DNA of 64,000 nucleotides from Papio anubis (taxonomy: Eukaryota > Chordata > Mammalia > Primates > Cercopithecidae): assembly GCF_008728515.1 (NCBI RefSeq), contig NC_044981.1, positions 136,525,937 through 136,589,936 on the forward strand, read 5' to 3'. Positions within the stretch are counted from its first letter, which is position 1; every line of letters starts with the position of its first letter. The translations under genes and the position numbers were made by a program. Below, piece by piece: positions 31,338-44,750 of the stretch. Below the pieces are notes generated by a model. It was not told the DNA's origin. It was given only the letters and a program-made list of their open reading frames with translations, and did no database searches.

Positions 31338-32108
31338 CCCATTTATCTGCATAGGTGGCTTCATCACCTCTTTCAGGTTTTTGCTCTGACAAGTATCAGA
31401 GAAATCTTCTGTTTACAGTATAAACACATGTAACTACGTATATGCCTAGAAGCTCATGTACACACATACATACACATACTCAGTCATGTGCAGAATCTGA
31501 TATCTCATCCCAGCTCTGTGTTCAGTAGTATTATGTTGGTAGCTAGAGACTGGTGATGGTACATGTATTTACAACATGGAAATTGGCAAATACCAAAATT
31601 CAGATATTATTATTATTGTTGTTGTTGTTTCTGAAAAGCAAGTTATTAAACAATTACCAAAATAAATTATACATATCTCTAATGGCTTGAAATCCCTAAC
31701 CATCTCTGTGGTTCATTTTTCTTTGTAACACTTTTTGCCATCTAATGTTTGCTTCTGCATAGAGAAAAATTTTATTGTAGCTTTATTTATAATAGAATTG
31801 GAGACAAATAACTTTTATTAAGAGGGTAATAGAGACACATGTTGTCATATGTATTAGTTTTCTTTTGCCAATGTAACAAATTATCACAAACTTATGGCTT
31901 AAAACAACAAAAATGTATTATCTTACAGTTCTGAAGATCAAAAGTCCTAAAACTAAGGTATTACTGTGTGGCATTCTGTCTGCAGACTCTAAGGAAGACT
32001 GTTTCCTTGCCTTTCCCAACCTCTAGAGGCAACCTGCATTCATTGGCCCATGGTCCCTTCCTCCCTCTTAAAAGCACATCACTCTAACTTTTGTTTCCAT
32101 CATCACAT
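31338..32108. other. no gene; simple repeat and a possible old interspersed repeat
   Basis: A short ATT/GTT triplet tract lies at about 31603-31629. From about 31850, text such as GCTTAAAACAACAAAAATGT and CTTACAGTTCTGAAGATC looks like a diverged interspersed repeat I cannot name. Confidence 0.4.
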
Positions 32109-32246
32109 TGTAAATCTACATAACAAAGACAGAGAGGTTTTCTTAAAAATAATATTTATTCAGGAACAGGGCATTGTAATGGGAGTATGCATGCCATCGT
32201 AAAATTTGTGCATACTGACAGAAGTAAAGAAAGACAAAGGGGTTTA

Positions 32247-32559
32247 TTTTTGTTTTGGTTTTGGTTTTAGTTTTTGCGAGAGAGTCTTGCTCTGTTGTCC
32301 AGGCTGGAGTGCAGTGGCATGATCATGGCTCACTGTAACCTCTGCCTCTCAGGTTGAAGCAATTCTCAATTCTTCTGCCTCAGTTTCCTAAATAGCTGGG
32401 ACTACAAGCACACACACCATGCCTAATTTTTGTATTTTTAGTAGACACGGGGTTTCGCCATGTTGCCCTGGCTGGTCTCGAACTCGTGGCCTCAAGTGAT
32501 CTGCCCGCCTCAGCCTCCCAAAGTGCTGGAATTACAGGTGTGAGTCGCTGTGCCTGGTC
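32247..32559 (-). repeat. Alu element inside the LTR-like repeat
   Basis: Antisense Alu from a T/G-rich tail to GTGAGTCGCTGTGCCTGGTC. Flanked by AAGAAAGACAAAGGGG (32227-32242) and AAGAAAGACAAGGG (32560-32573). Confidence 0.92.
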
Positions 32560-32817
32560 AAGAAAGACAAGGGCTTTAAAACAAAAAATGAAGAGGATTA
32601 CTTGTTTTGAGACAATGAACCTTGGCTATGGTGTCAGTCTGAGATTGGACAGGCAAATGCTGGGCAGATGTCCTTGCAGAAATATTTTTTGTGTTAAGAT
32701 TGCAATGGCCTTTGTGAAAAGTTCTGGGTTTTGCAGACCCTTTTGTGATAGTTCTTGTTATAAGGCATTTATTAATCTCCCACCCCACTTCATGACCTTC
32801 CCCAGCTCTATTTGTCA

Positions 32818-32988
32818 GGTGTTTCTCTTGTTTGTTTGCTTTGAGATGGTGTCACATTCTGTCAACACAGGCTGAAGTGCAGTGGCACAATCATAGCTCA
32901 CTGCAGCTTCAAACTCCTGGCCTCAAGTGATCCTCCTATCTCAGCTTCCCAAGTCACTGGGATTACAGGTATGAGCCACCATGCCCAG
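32818..32988 (-). repeat. Alu monomer-like repeat (FLAM)
   Basis: One monomer in antisense (TTTGAGATGGTGTCACATTC ... GAGCCACCATGCCCAGCT), flanked by CTCTATTTGTCA (32806-32817) and CTCAATTTGTCA (32989-33000). Confidence 0.85.
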
Positions 32989-35279
32989 CTCAATTTGTCA
33001 CTTTTTAAAAATATGAATGAGTCCATTTTGATGTCAACAACTTTGATATTTCCCAATTTTAATCAAGACTTTTGTCTAAAAGCACTGCTAATAAATCATC
33101 CTGTAATTCGGTTTTGATTGTTCCATGGTGCCAGGATGGACTTATCTTGGGTTATTGGTCTGGTCCCACATTGGAGGGAGTGAGTGACTGCTAAAAATCA
33201 GTTTCAAAATCCGTTTAGCCAGATTTGAACAACAGAAAGGTTTAAAGAGAGTGGCTCTCCAGCTAAGCCTGTGGTCCATTATTAAGTTCAATTTTTGTCT
33301 GTTCCATAGTCTTTTGCTATCATCTCGAAGTGCTGGGTCAGCTTTATTCTGTTAGTACTTGTACTGCTGCACAAATTTAACAAGTAACAGATACACAACT
33401 TAAAAAGGGGAAATATAAGGTAAATTAGTATTAATATGATAGTCTCAGTTTGCATAATGGTATTGAGCCACAAACCTAGGATTAAGGGAAACCAGTTTAA
33501 ATAAATCAATGACCATTGTCTTCCAAGTGAAAAAACTAGGCATTAAAAGGAATTAAAGTCTCATTATGATATGGAGCCATTTTCTGTCATCTTGGAAAAG
33601 CTGTCTATCACATGAAAATATAAACTTCTTGTCTTTCTTTGTAGTTTGAATATCTCTGGCTATAGTGTCAGGTAGTAGGGTAAACTTTCTGTGTAACCCA
33701 TGCATTAGGCATGAGACTTGTTCCTTAAAATTCATCTACTTTCCACTTATAGAACTTCAAGAAGAGAGTAGTTTCTCTTTTAATAACTCTATGGAAGAAA
33801 ATTGGATTGGAGGAACCTAGAAGAATTTAGAATCTAGTCTAGTCTACAGGTAGATAACAAGAACTTGAAAGCAATGCACAAAGCTACAATCTAATAACAG
33901 GTGTAGTATAGCTTTTCTTTAGAAATGTAACTTTTTCTCTCCATATTGATAACATAGGAATCAGATTTTAAAACCTCTTGGGGCTAGGAAGCCAAACCAA
34001 GGTAGACTTTAGATTTAACTTGTAGTCTTCAATCCCTGGACCTGCCAAAAAGTGACAGTTTTTATTCATTCACTGTAAGTCTGGGAACCCTTGAAGTAAG
34101 GTATTCTATGCATATTCTCAAATATGACACTTTAGTCCAAACCTTGATAACATAACCAACATTTCCAATTGTATGTTGATATAAAAAGAGAGCAGATTTT
34201 TTATTGAACTTATGCAAGTAACTATAGTGCCGTTTCAAAATTTGGGGAGAACCAAGTAGAAAGGAAAAGCAAATGTCTCCAGCTTTATTCACAGAAGTAT
34301 TCTTTACCAAACTGCTGTATAAATTACTCTAGATAAAAAATTTTCTTAAATCTGGAAAAGATATTTAAGTAAATAACCAGCAATGCTTCAAATAAAAGTT
34401 ATTATTATTTTTGTCCGTTATTCAAGTTGATGTAATGAATTTTTGTTTCTTTTAGCAGTTTCGTGAGCCAATCAATTTCTTTATGAGAGTTCTGAAAACT
34501 TTTTATTTAGTCCATTTATCTTAAAGTTTTTTGAAACCTGTATTTAACAGTACTTGTTAGAGTCTTTTCCATGAATCCAGTTACAAGTCTCTTTAGAAAA
34601 ATTTCAAAACATTAACTGTAGATGACAAAAACTTAAGAATAATTATGGTTAAAAATCTGATGGAAGTTTACCATCACCAGAAATTGACAAGAAAATTTGG
34701 TCTTTTTTTTTTTGGCATGCAACATAATAACTGGAATTATGGCTGATAACATACTAGATTTCTAAAACATAATGTTGGAACTATTTGAATTTTGGAACAT
34801 TCATATTAATAACATATTCATAAGCATAAATGAAAGAAAATCCAGTGTCACCTATCATTTGACAGTACTTCTCATGTAATTTACCAAATAAGCCTAATCA
34901 TTTAATATCTCTATAAGACAAGAGATACATCCTTTGAGGTCCTTCAAGGGCCCAACTGGAAGATCCCAGGATTAATTTTAGGTCAAAATTACCTAATTTA
35001 GAATTTTGATTCCAGGAAAGCTGCTGAATATATCAAAAGGTTCAAAACACAGATAAAAACAAAATTACAAGTCACTGTGAAATAATAGTCATTTATTTAA
35101 CCAGAGTGATAAGCAGAAAATGTAAAGAAAGCTACTTGACTGTAATAGCCTTAACCTTTTCAAATCTCAGTTTTCCTACATAATCAGTAAAATCTAATAA
35201 AGACAACACAGGAAAATATCTTGATAAATATAAAATATTTTGAGTTTCATTTAGGCTAATTAAAAAGGTTAAAAGAAAA

Positions 35280-36110
35280 CCTTCTGTAGTGTGATTGCTT
35301 TCTCTTAGGAAAAGCCCATTTAGACAACCTGTAAGTCAAACATAATGGAAAAGTCGTTGGATTCAATCGGACACGTACAGAATGTGTCCAAGGTTATGAA
35401 TGTGTACCACATTAAAGAGGAATATAAACAAGAAAACTAGTACCTTAAGCAGGAGAATACATGGCTTTAGTAACAGCATGGGAAGTGTCCTCATTCCATA
35501 GAACAATTCAGACACACCAAGAAAAGTCAAGACTACAGAATCAAGTCTTACTGGGGGAAAACATTGTTTTTCTAGGTCTTAAGGACAGAACATTTTATTG
35601 ACAGTTAAGAGATCAGAGTTAGAACTAGAGGAAAGGGTTACAAACGCTGATGAGAAAGTTCAAAGACAGAGTTATTACCTTGCCAAGCAAAATGATTTAA
35701 CTTCTGAAAAGGAGAAAAAGCTGAAAGCAATGATGTACAACTTGTAAATTATGTGCAAGATATGGCAAAAGTCTAACTTCTGAGATATGAATCTGAAAAG
35801 CTTCAAAAGTAAAACTCTACTTCAAGAAATGAAGTTACCATTCCAAATGGAAGAGATAGCATTTCCAACCTGAACTTGGGGGAATAAACAGATTGCAGGA
35901 ACAAAAGTGGCAGAAATAAAAAATGTCTACAATTTAGAAGATGGCTGTTGAAGAAACAAATTTCAAAATTAAATCAAAACCTCTTGCAATTTTACCAAGA
36001 GCAGATCCACGCTTCAAGGAAAACGTATTGTTGTAACTTTAGGGAAACAAATTTTTAGTTTTGTATCCATGTATTTTTAATATTAAAGATCAATCTTTTA
36101 AAAGACAAAT
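35280..36110 (+). pseudogene. possible processed-pseudogene fragment (coiled-coil protein), source unknown
   Basis: The plus strand has codon-like text broken by stops. In one frame near 35600-35740 it reads RSELELEERVTNADEKVQRQ followed by more K/E/Q-rich heptads, and near 35938 another frame reads KMAVEETNFKIKSKPLAIL. Such a dense charged coiled-coil signal is unusual for intergenic DNA. I cannot identify the parent gene and see no clear A-tail or target duplication. It could also be part of the surrounding ERV. Confidence 0.3.
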
Positions 36111-36919
36111 AATTTCCTTCTGATTGTAGCCCATTTGATTACACATAAAATTCCTTTAATAAATTCATTCTTAATGAACATTTTACAGCCTGTGTAGACC
36201 TTCAACAACATACTTAGACATTCTGATTTGTCCTATACTTAAACAACCACACAAGATTCTTTTTCATACAAAATTGTTTCTTTTCTTTTTAACTTTTCTT
36301 ACCAAACATCCATCTTCATATTCATAACATCGTCACATCTCTCTCTCCTACTTACTGGTTCCTTTCCATCTTTCTATTTCCTTTCTAAATCCATGTTTCC
36401 AAACAACCTTGTAATAAGATCATACAAATAAAATTAGTTTTTTCAATAGAGAACACATTTTAATGCCTTTCTTATGCCCCTACATGGCACACAAGGCAAT
36501 TTTTATGCCAGACAGAGATACCTTATATTATCTCTCTGAACTTAAAATTTTGACCTGTTTGATCTGAAATTGTAACTTTTATAAACATTTGTCCAATTAT
36601 TTTTCTTTTAAAATATTAATCTTTCAATTAATTTTTCCATCATCCTAAGCAATTGTTAGCCAGGAAAACCTAAATTTACATTAAAAGAGATGACTCAGAG
36701 GTCTAGGTTGATGGTTGCCATAGAGCTATTGTAAATTATAAAGCCATAATTAAAAGCCCTTTAAGACATTTTTTTTTTCTATCTTGGCTACAGTTCCATA
36801 AAGCAGTGAATTTTATCTGAACACCTGAAGACGTATCAGCAGATTCAAAGTAGAAAGAAAAAAATAGAGAAACAGAGAATGTAGAAGATTTTACATGTTA
36901 GGTCTGTATTTGCAGGGGT

Positions 36920-36921
<2 letters not shown>

Positions 36922-36951
<30 letters not shown>

Positions 36952-37229
36952 ATAGAGTCTTGCTCTGTCACCCAGGCTGGAGTGCAGTGGTGTGATCTTG
37001 GCTCACTGCAACCTCAGCCTCCTGGGTTCAAGCGATTCTCCTGCCTCAGGCTCCCGAGTAGCTGAGATTACAGGTGCGTGCCACCATGCCCTGCTAATTT
37101 TTTGTATTTTTAGTAGAGATGGGGTTTCACCATGTTAGCCAGGATGGTCTTGATCTCCTGACCTCGTGATCCGCCCACCTCAGCCTCCCAAAGTGCTGGG
37201 ATTACAGGCTTGAACCACAGAGCCCAGCC
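36922..37229 (-). repeat. Alu element with (GTT)n tail
   Basis: Antisense Alu whose tail has become a (TTG)n microsatellite (about 36922-36951). Flanked by TGCAGGGGTTT (36911-36921) and TGCAGGGATTT (37230-37240). Confidence 0.94.
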
Positions 37230-38130
37230 TGCAGGGATTTTTAAAAAGAGATTTAAGTTATGACCATCTGGTCTCTAATTTTTTCTTGTAATTTGCCCAT
37301 CACTCTAAAAATGAGCATAAAAATTAGCAATGGGCTATATTATAGCCAGCTGGAGTCCCAGAAACCCTGGTAAACCTTAATGTTTGAGAAGTCCATTTAG
37401 GTTCTTATTAAGCTCTCAAAAGCAAAGAAAATCCCATAAATCCTGTAATAGAATGTCAGGAGTTTATACCAGTGTTTTAGATGATGGTGATTTCCCTAGT
37501 GGCTTTTAATTAGCCATTCTGTATCCACCATTTGTAATGTTTAGTTTTGCTTTTGGAAGATTTTGAGAAACAAACAAGAAAAAAGAGACAAATTATTTAC
37601 AGACATATATAACCAAACCAAAATAAAACCAAAATCAGAGTGCTCACAAATATTTTAACCCAGGTGTGTAGATCAAACGAAATATTAAATTAAGCATGCA
37701 GAAAAGAGCAAAACTAAATTAACCAGAAAATAATGTCCTATAGAGAGAACATAAATTCTGTAGAAACCAGAGTATTCAAACTAGAGGAACACTTGTCTTT
37801 ATACCAGCAAGGACTTGCCAGAAGAGACCTTTTCTTTTTTATCACCCCAGGAAGTATATAAAGCCTTTGATAAGCCTGTATCAAAGACTGTCTTATAACC
37901 AAACCAAATCCCAAAAGAGTTAAAAACAAAACAAACAAAAACAAAAAACCACCTCTACCAAAAAGAAGGAGGCTCACTCAGCCTGAGGAAAGATTCACTA
38001 GGACAGAAATGGCAAGCCATGAAAGTAGAGCACTCAGAGGGCTCAAGTGAGTACTGTACACTAAATTCAAGAATTGCCAATTCCTTTCCAAAGTGATTAC
38101 GCTTCAGGTCTTGCTTCTGGATACCATTTA

Positions 38131-38553
38131 TGTCAACCTAAATAATAAACAGGGAAGCTCTCTAAAAGAAAACAGTATTTATTAAGAAATAGGGCATCAT
38201 ACTGGGAATATACATGTGTCATAGTAAACTATGCACACATTTAGGGAGATAAAGAAAGACAAAAGTTTTTAAAGAAAAAATGAAGAAGTTTATATAATTG
38301 TTTTGAGACAATTATCCTTGGCTATGGTGCCAGTCAGAGGTTGGGCAGGCAGATGCTGAAGAGATATCCTTGCAGAAGTAATTTTTGTGTAAGGTTGCAA
38401 TGGACTTTGTGTGAGGTTATGGTTTTTGTAGTCTTTTGTGATAGTTATTATCAGGCAATTGTGCATGACAATTCTCCCTTCATGACTTTCCCCAGCTCTC
38501 TTTGTCAGGGATTATTTTTTTCAAACACAGGCGACTCCATATTTACTCTAACA
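38131..38553 (-). mobile_element. probable 5' LTR of the decayed provirus
   Basis: 423 bases collinear with the 32109-33039 repeat. On the minus strand it begins TGTTAGAGTAAATATGGAG and ends GGTTGACA, with TTAATAAATACTG near its end as a possible polyadenylation signal. No convincing target duplication was found. Confidence 0.6.
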
Positions 38554-38780
38554 ACTTTCACATCTCTTTTCTTCTGACTCTGACCCTCATGCCCTCTTCC
38601 TCTGGAAATTATAGTTATTACACTGGGCCTACTCAGATAACACAAGGCAATTTTTCATCCCAAGATCCTTTGCTTAATTATATCTGAAAAGTCCTTTTTG
38701 CGATATAACGTAGTATTTTCAGGTTCTGGGTACTAAGACATAGACATTATCAGGGAGTTGTCATTCTACCTACCACAAGC
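38554..38780 (-). repeat. LTR-like fragment, family not named
   Basis: On the minus strand, GGTAGGTAGAATGACAACTC, GTCTATGTCTTAGTACCCAG and GTAGGCCCAGTGTAATAAC resemble a widespread old mammalian repeat. Confidence 0.5.
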
Positions 38781-39715
38781 TCTCTTAATGGACTTGATTG
38801 AAGAGCAATGTTGTTCAATAGAGCTTTCTACAGTGATAGATATATTCCATATCTTCTCTCTCCAATACAGTAATGCCATCCATATGGCTATTATTTGAAC
38901 TATGGCTAGTATAACTAAAACAATAATTTTATTCAATATAATTAATTTATGTTTCCATTTAATAGCCACATGTAGCTCATGAATGTCATGTCATATTGGA
39001 CAGTGCAGTTAGAGCAAACTAACAAGTAATTCTAGAAAGTAATTCTCTCTGAAAGTTTTGGAGGTGAGTAGGAGGCAGAAAGCAGGACTCAAAAAGGACT
39101 TACAATTTATTTGCATTTTTATGCCTTTACAATGAAAATACACTAATACGTATTTTAAAAGTTCATTTACTTAAAAGAATACTTTTAGTTGGATAGGAAA
39201 GGAATAATTTTATTTATCCCTGTAATGAAGCTACACTTTATCTTTTTTGATCTTAATAAAAGTATATTGGTAGGGTTGGGATGAATGTTATAATTTCTAT
39301 TTTATAAAAAAGGAAATCATCAGAGAGTTTGAGAGGCCCAAAGTGTGACAGCTTGTGTGGAAAAGTTAAGGCCTTAACCCAGGTGTTTTAGTTTTTCAAT
39401 ATATTATACTGTCTTTAAGTGGAAGAGAAGCATCTGAATTTTGCTAAATTGCTTTCTTTTAAAATTTTTATTTTTATGGACTTTCATCCTCATTTATTAA
39501 AGAGTCACAGAGTATACTATTGACAAACTTTAGCACAACCTAAAATTTCAAACTGTTCTCCTTTTTTTTTTTTTTAATCATTTTTCAGTAATTTAAGTTC
39601 CTTTGATTCAAAGGGTTAAAAATCACAAGGTAGCCATTGGAACCCTAGCACACACGGGTAGAATCTTCTCTCCTAACCAAAGGTGACTTGAGATATCTGA
39701 AAGCTCCTAATTCCA
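38781..39715. other. no gene; MIR-like piece near 39288-39400
   Basis: TTTTATAAAAAAGGAAATCA through GCCTTAACCCAGGTGTTTT resembles the MIR core and 3' side. Nothing else was recognised. Confidence 0.45.
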
Positions 39716-41250
39716 AATCAAATGGAACAAAATAAAGATCCCAGAAATAAATTCATGCACTCACATTCAACTAATTTTCAACATAGGTGCCAAGAACACA
39801 AAATGGAAAAAGACAATCTTGTCAAGAAATGGTGTTGGAAAAATTGGATTTCCACATGCAAAAGAATGAAAATAGCCTCCTATCTCTCAGCATATTAAAA
39901 AAATCAGCTCAAAGTGGATTAAAGACTTAAATGTAGAACCCAAAACTATGAAACTACTAGGAGAAAATGTAAGGGAAATGTTTTACAACAGGCTGCCTGA
40001 GGATTTTAAAATAAGACCTCAATTCACAGGAAACAAAAGCAAAAATAAACAAATTAGACTACATCAAACTAAAAAGATTTGCACAACAAAGGAAACAATT
40101 AGCAGAGTGAAGATACAACCTACGGAATGGGAGAAAATTTTTCTAAACTGTAGATCCAGCAAGAGATAATATCAAAATATATCAGGAATTGAAACAACTA
40201 ACAGCAACACAAAACAAAACAAAACCCACCAAATAACCCAATTTTTAAAATGGGCAAAACACCTTAATAGATCTTTCTGAAAAGAAGATATTCAAATATC
40301 AACAGGTACATGAAAAAATGCTCAGCATCGCTAATCATGAGAGAAATGCAAATCAAAACTACATGAGATATGACCTCAATCCAGTTAGAATGGCCATTAT
40401 CAAAAAGACAAAAGAACAGGTTGTTGGTGATGATCTGTGAAAAGGGGACACTTACATACTGTTTGTGGGATTGTAAGTTAGTATAAGCACTATGTAAACT
40501 GTGCTTAAAATTTTTTCCCCTAAAAGCTAAAAATATAACTACCTTATGAACCAGCAATCCCACTACTGGGTATGCAGCCAGAGGAAATGAAATCAATAAG
40601 TCAAAGAAATGTCTGCATTCCCATGTTTATTGCTGCAGTTTTTACAATAGCTAAGATGTGGAATCAAGTCAAGTATCCAACCATGAACACATGGATAAAG
40701 AATATATGATATATATGCACAATGAAATATTATTCAGCCATAAAAAGAATGGAATCCTATCATTTGTGACAACATGGATGGTCCCAGAGGACATAACATT
40801 AAGTGAAATAAGCCAGACACAGAAGGAAAAACAAATACCACATAATATCGTATGTGGAATCTTAAAAAAAAAAAAAGAAGAAGAAGAAGAGTAGTTGATA
40901 TCACAGAAACAAAGAGTAGAACAGTGGTTACCAGAGATCAGGGAGAAGGGAGAGAGAGGAGAGGGGAGGATGGGAAGAGATTGGTCAACAGATATAAAGT
41001 TATAATTAAATAGGAAGAATCACTTCTGGTGTTCTATTGTATAGTAGGGTGATGATGGCTAACAGTGAAATATTGTAACTACAAAACAGCTAAAAGAGAA
41101 GCTTTTGAATGTCCTCATCACAAAGAAAGGATAAATTCATGAGGTGATGCTTATGCTATACATCCCAAACTGATCATTTTACAACATATGTGTATAAAAC
41201 ACCAAATTGTACTCCTCAAATATGTAGAATTACAACATGTCAAGAAAAAA
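39716..41250 (+). mobile_element. 5'-truncated L1 (L1MA/MB-like), ORF2 end and 3'UTR
   Basis: ORF2 C-terminal text (AAAGACTTAAATGTAGAACC; GAAATGCAAATCAAAACTAC; TATTATTCAGCCATAAAAAG), then a 3'UTR with GTGGTTACCAGAGATCAGGG and CCAAATTGTACTCCTCAAAT. A-rich and (GAA)n tracts lie near 40863-40893. Coding is broken. Confidence 0.8.
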
Positions 41251-44200
41251 AAGCTATCAAATACCATTGACAAAGAAGAGATCATGAAAGCATTTAGAGA
41301 AAATAAACTGAGAAAATAATTTTCTATAGAAACAGCAGAAATCACAAGACAGTGCAATAAAAACTTAATCTGCTGAAAATTAACAACATTCAACTTGGGA
41401 TTTTATAACCAAACCATCATTCAGAAGTGAGGGCAATATAAAAGACATTTTCAGACAAACAGAAGTAATCATTATCATCAATAGCCTTGACAGAAAAAAT
41501 GTCTCAAGTATGGCCTTCATGAAGAAAAAATATAAAACCATAAAGAAGAAATTAGATGTAAAAAGTAAAACACAGCAAGTAAACCTAAACTAACATTGAT
41601 TCTCTAAAATAATAATGATATTCAATTTGGAGAAATTTGAGAGAGTTAAATCCTAGACAACAATCACCTGTGAGATAGGAGGAAAGAATCATTATAAAAT
41701 AATGTGATGTTCTTGTATCAAGGGAAGGAAAATAGAACTATTGGATTACTTTATATTTTATTCATTATATATATTAAAATATTAAGCAAATTCAGAAAAG
41801 AAGAGGAATAGAAGATGTAGCTTCCAGTAAAAAAAAGAAATGCATAAAAGAGCAGAATAAGCCAAAGTGAGAAAGTATACACAGCAACATTATGCTCATG
41901 AGTAAGAGATAATAGAACAAAAAATCTGAAGGAGAATTGAAAAATCAGCATTTGTTTTTATTTTAAGATAATTTTTGACTTACAGAAAAATTACAAAAAT
42001 AATATAGGGAGTTTATGCGTATCTTTCACCCCATTTCCCCTAATGTTCATAACTTACATAACCATAATACAATGGTCAAAACCAGGAAACTTAATGATGC
42101 AATACTGTTATTGTACCTTATGCAAGAAAAATTGATATCTTAAAATAATCAAATACATAAAATCCAAAGACCGTATTATTAAATTAAAAATAGACTTAGG
42201 GAAATTGTCTAGAACTTGGAACAGAGATATAAAAGCATAGAGACTACTAAAGAGAAATTAAGACAAGTTGGGGATAGAATGAGAATGTCTAACATGAACT
42301 GAAGCTGAGTTCCAAATGGAAAGAACAAAAAGAACAAGGGAGAGGCAATACTTTTTTAAATGTTTTAGAATTTTCCAGGGTCAACAGAAGATATAAAACC
42401 TCAGATTCCTAAAATACAAGCAGGAAAAATAAATTAATTTACAACACAGTCACCAAAGAAGAATTGAAGAAACGTGAGAAAGAGGAGAGGTCTTAAGAGA
42501 AGTAAGATGAAAGAGAAGTTCTTGAAATTTTTTATAAATATAACATTCACATAAAAACTACATAAAGATAATGGAAGGAATAAATATGATAGAATTTTAC
42601 TTATAAAGTAGATAAAAATTATAAATAAAAATCTTAGCAAAAAGAAAAATCAGTAATGTATTAAGAAATACATTTAACCCAGGAATGCAAGGATGATTAA
42701 CTTTGGAAAAGCTATTAGTATGATTCACCACAATAACAAATTAAAAGAGAAAAATGAATATTTCAATAGAAGTAAAACAGTTTTGATAAAATTTATTACA
42801 CATTTATAACTTAAGAAAACTACTAGCGGGCCAGGCGCAATGACTCACACCTGTAATCCCGGCACTTTGGGAGGCTGAGGCAGGCGGATCACGAGGTTAG
42901 GAGATTGAGACCATCCTGGCTATCACGGAAAACCCAGTCTCTACTAAAAATACAAAAATTAGCCAGGCGTGGTGGCGGGCGCCTGTAGTCCTAGCTACTC
43001 GGGAGGCTGAGGTGGGAGAATAGCATGAACCCGGGAGGCTAAGCTTGCAGTGAACCAAGATTGCACCACTGCACTCCAGCCTGGGCGACAGAGCGAGACT
43101 CCATCTCAAAACAAAACAAACAAACAAACAAACAAAAAACAACAAAAAAGAAAACTACTAGCAAACTAGGAATAGACGAGAACTTCCTTTTCTGATGAAT
43201 TTTGTCTATCAAAACTCACTACAGCTAACAAACTCAATTTTGAAACAATACAAGCATTTCTTTATAATTCAGAGGAAGGTGAGGTTATAGACAATCACTG
43301 CTTCTAATCAACATCACATTGGAAGACCTTCAAGTAAACTAAGGCAAAAGAGAATTATAGATGATAAAGAGTAAAAGCAAGAAAAAAGAAAAAAAAAAAA
43401 GAAAAACTTGTCATTCTTTTTAGAGAATAGTATTGCAAAAATAATTTCAGTGAGTAAAAGAGTTTGGCAATTTTGTTTGATATGAGCTCAGTACACAAAA
43501 CGAAGAGTATACTTTATACTTTAGCAACAAACAGAAAAATGTGCTTTAAATGTACTTTTTTATTTTTAAATGTACTACAATAATAACACAAACCATTTAT
43601 TTCCTGAGAATAAATCTAATAAATGAAATACAACAACCTTTGTGGAGCAGACTCTAAAACATTACTCAGAGACATATAAAAGTCTTAAATATAATAGCAT
43701 GTTTATGGATAACAACTATAAATAATATAAACATGACAATTTTCACCAAAATTAATTTATAAAATCAATGCAATTTCAACTCACAGGATTTTTGTGGAAC
43801 TTGACAAGCAGATCCAAAAATTTATATGGAACAGTAAAGGGACAAGCATAGAAACTGGATTGAAAAATAAACATATTAAAATATCCTTAAAATCATGGGA
43901 ATGTAATTTAGGTAACAGTGGGATAAATTTCCAAATCATTAGTTAGACAATAACTAAATTTTGTGAGATGTCAGGAAAGATGAGTCATTCATACATTTCT
44001 GGAGGCATTGTAAAAAAGCAAAATGTGATGTACATACTGTGGTAAACACAAATTATTCCTATGAATTTCTGTCCCTGACAAACTTTCAGATACAAAGAAA
44101 TATGGACAAGGATTGCCGTTGAGCATTCTTTGCAACATAAAACTTAAGAAAATACAACTGACTACCATTAGCTGGCTTGCTCATGCAGCCGAATAATGTT

Positions 44201-44750
44201 ATATAGCTGTGTAAATGATTGAAGTAAGTCTGCCTGCATTGATATGGATACATTTTAAAAACATAACATTGGATAAAAATTAAATCTGCAGAAACCTACA
44301 TGCAGTATGGTAACACTGATTTCAAATGTAAAAAGTTCAAATGTAAAAAAGCAGTAAGGTTTGCATGTATAATAAGCATAAATAGCAAACACTGGAATGA
44401 CACATACCAACTTGAGGGTAGTGGTTGTCTCCGGAATGCTAGGGAAAGATAAGTGATAGGGCTTTAGATGTTACTGGTTCTTATAAGCAACAAGCAATAT
44501 ACTCAGAGACTGTAATAAGTACAAAAAAATACAAAGAGCTATATAATCTCAGTGGGGAGACCATTTTTGGTATATTTAAAATGTTTCATGATTAAATGTT
44601 TAAAATAAATACATGTGCATAAACCTGTATGTACATTTTGATTGCAACATTGATTACAATTGCAAAATAATCAACCTGAATATCCACAAATAGGAAAGTG
44701 GATAATTAAGTTATAGTACATCATACCCAGGATTACTATTATAGAATAGT
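41251..44750 (+). mobile_element. patchwork of old L1M/HAL1-like sequence
   Basis: ORF1-like text at 41260-41600 (AACATTCAACTTGGGATTTT; AAAAGACATTTTCAGACAAAC), then ORF2-like text (AACCCAGGAATGCAAGGATG at about 42680; CAAAAATTTATATGGAACAG at about 43815) and a 3'UTR-like end near 44420. Interrupted by the AluY at 42828. All coding is decayed; (A)n runs are frequent. Confidence 0.6.
42828..43147 (+). repeat. AluY-like element with 15-bp target duplication
   Basis: Complete Alu with an (AAAC)n tail. Flanked by AAGAAAACTACTAGC at 42813-42827 and 43148-43162 (perfect). The target is an L1M ORF2 sequence. Confidence 0.96.

Larger units (their letters stand above)
32109..33039 (-). mobile_element. 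probable 3' LTR of a decayed provirus, with two Alu-type insertions
   Basis: After removing the insertions at 32247-32559 and 32818-32988, the remaining 430-460 bases run collinear with 38131-38553 (for example CCTTGGCTATGGTG, GGGCAGATGTCCTTGCAGAA, TTTTGTGATAGTT). On the minus strand it begins TGTTGACATCAAAATGG after a purine-rich stretch and ends in TTACA. Confidence 0.6.
33040..38130 (-). mobile_element. internal region of the probable decayed provirus
   Basis: Lies between two collinear LTR-like repeats in the same orientation. On the minus strand, next to the upper LTR, TAAATGGTATCCAGAAGC could be a tRNA primer-binding region; next to the lower LTR, AAAATTGGGAAATATCAAAG could be a polypurine tract. 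I found no recognisable intact gag, pol or env frame. An Alu (36922-37229) interrupts it, and 35280-36110 may be a separate insert. The ERV family is not assigned. Confidence 0.45.
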
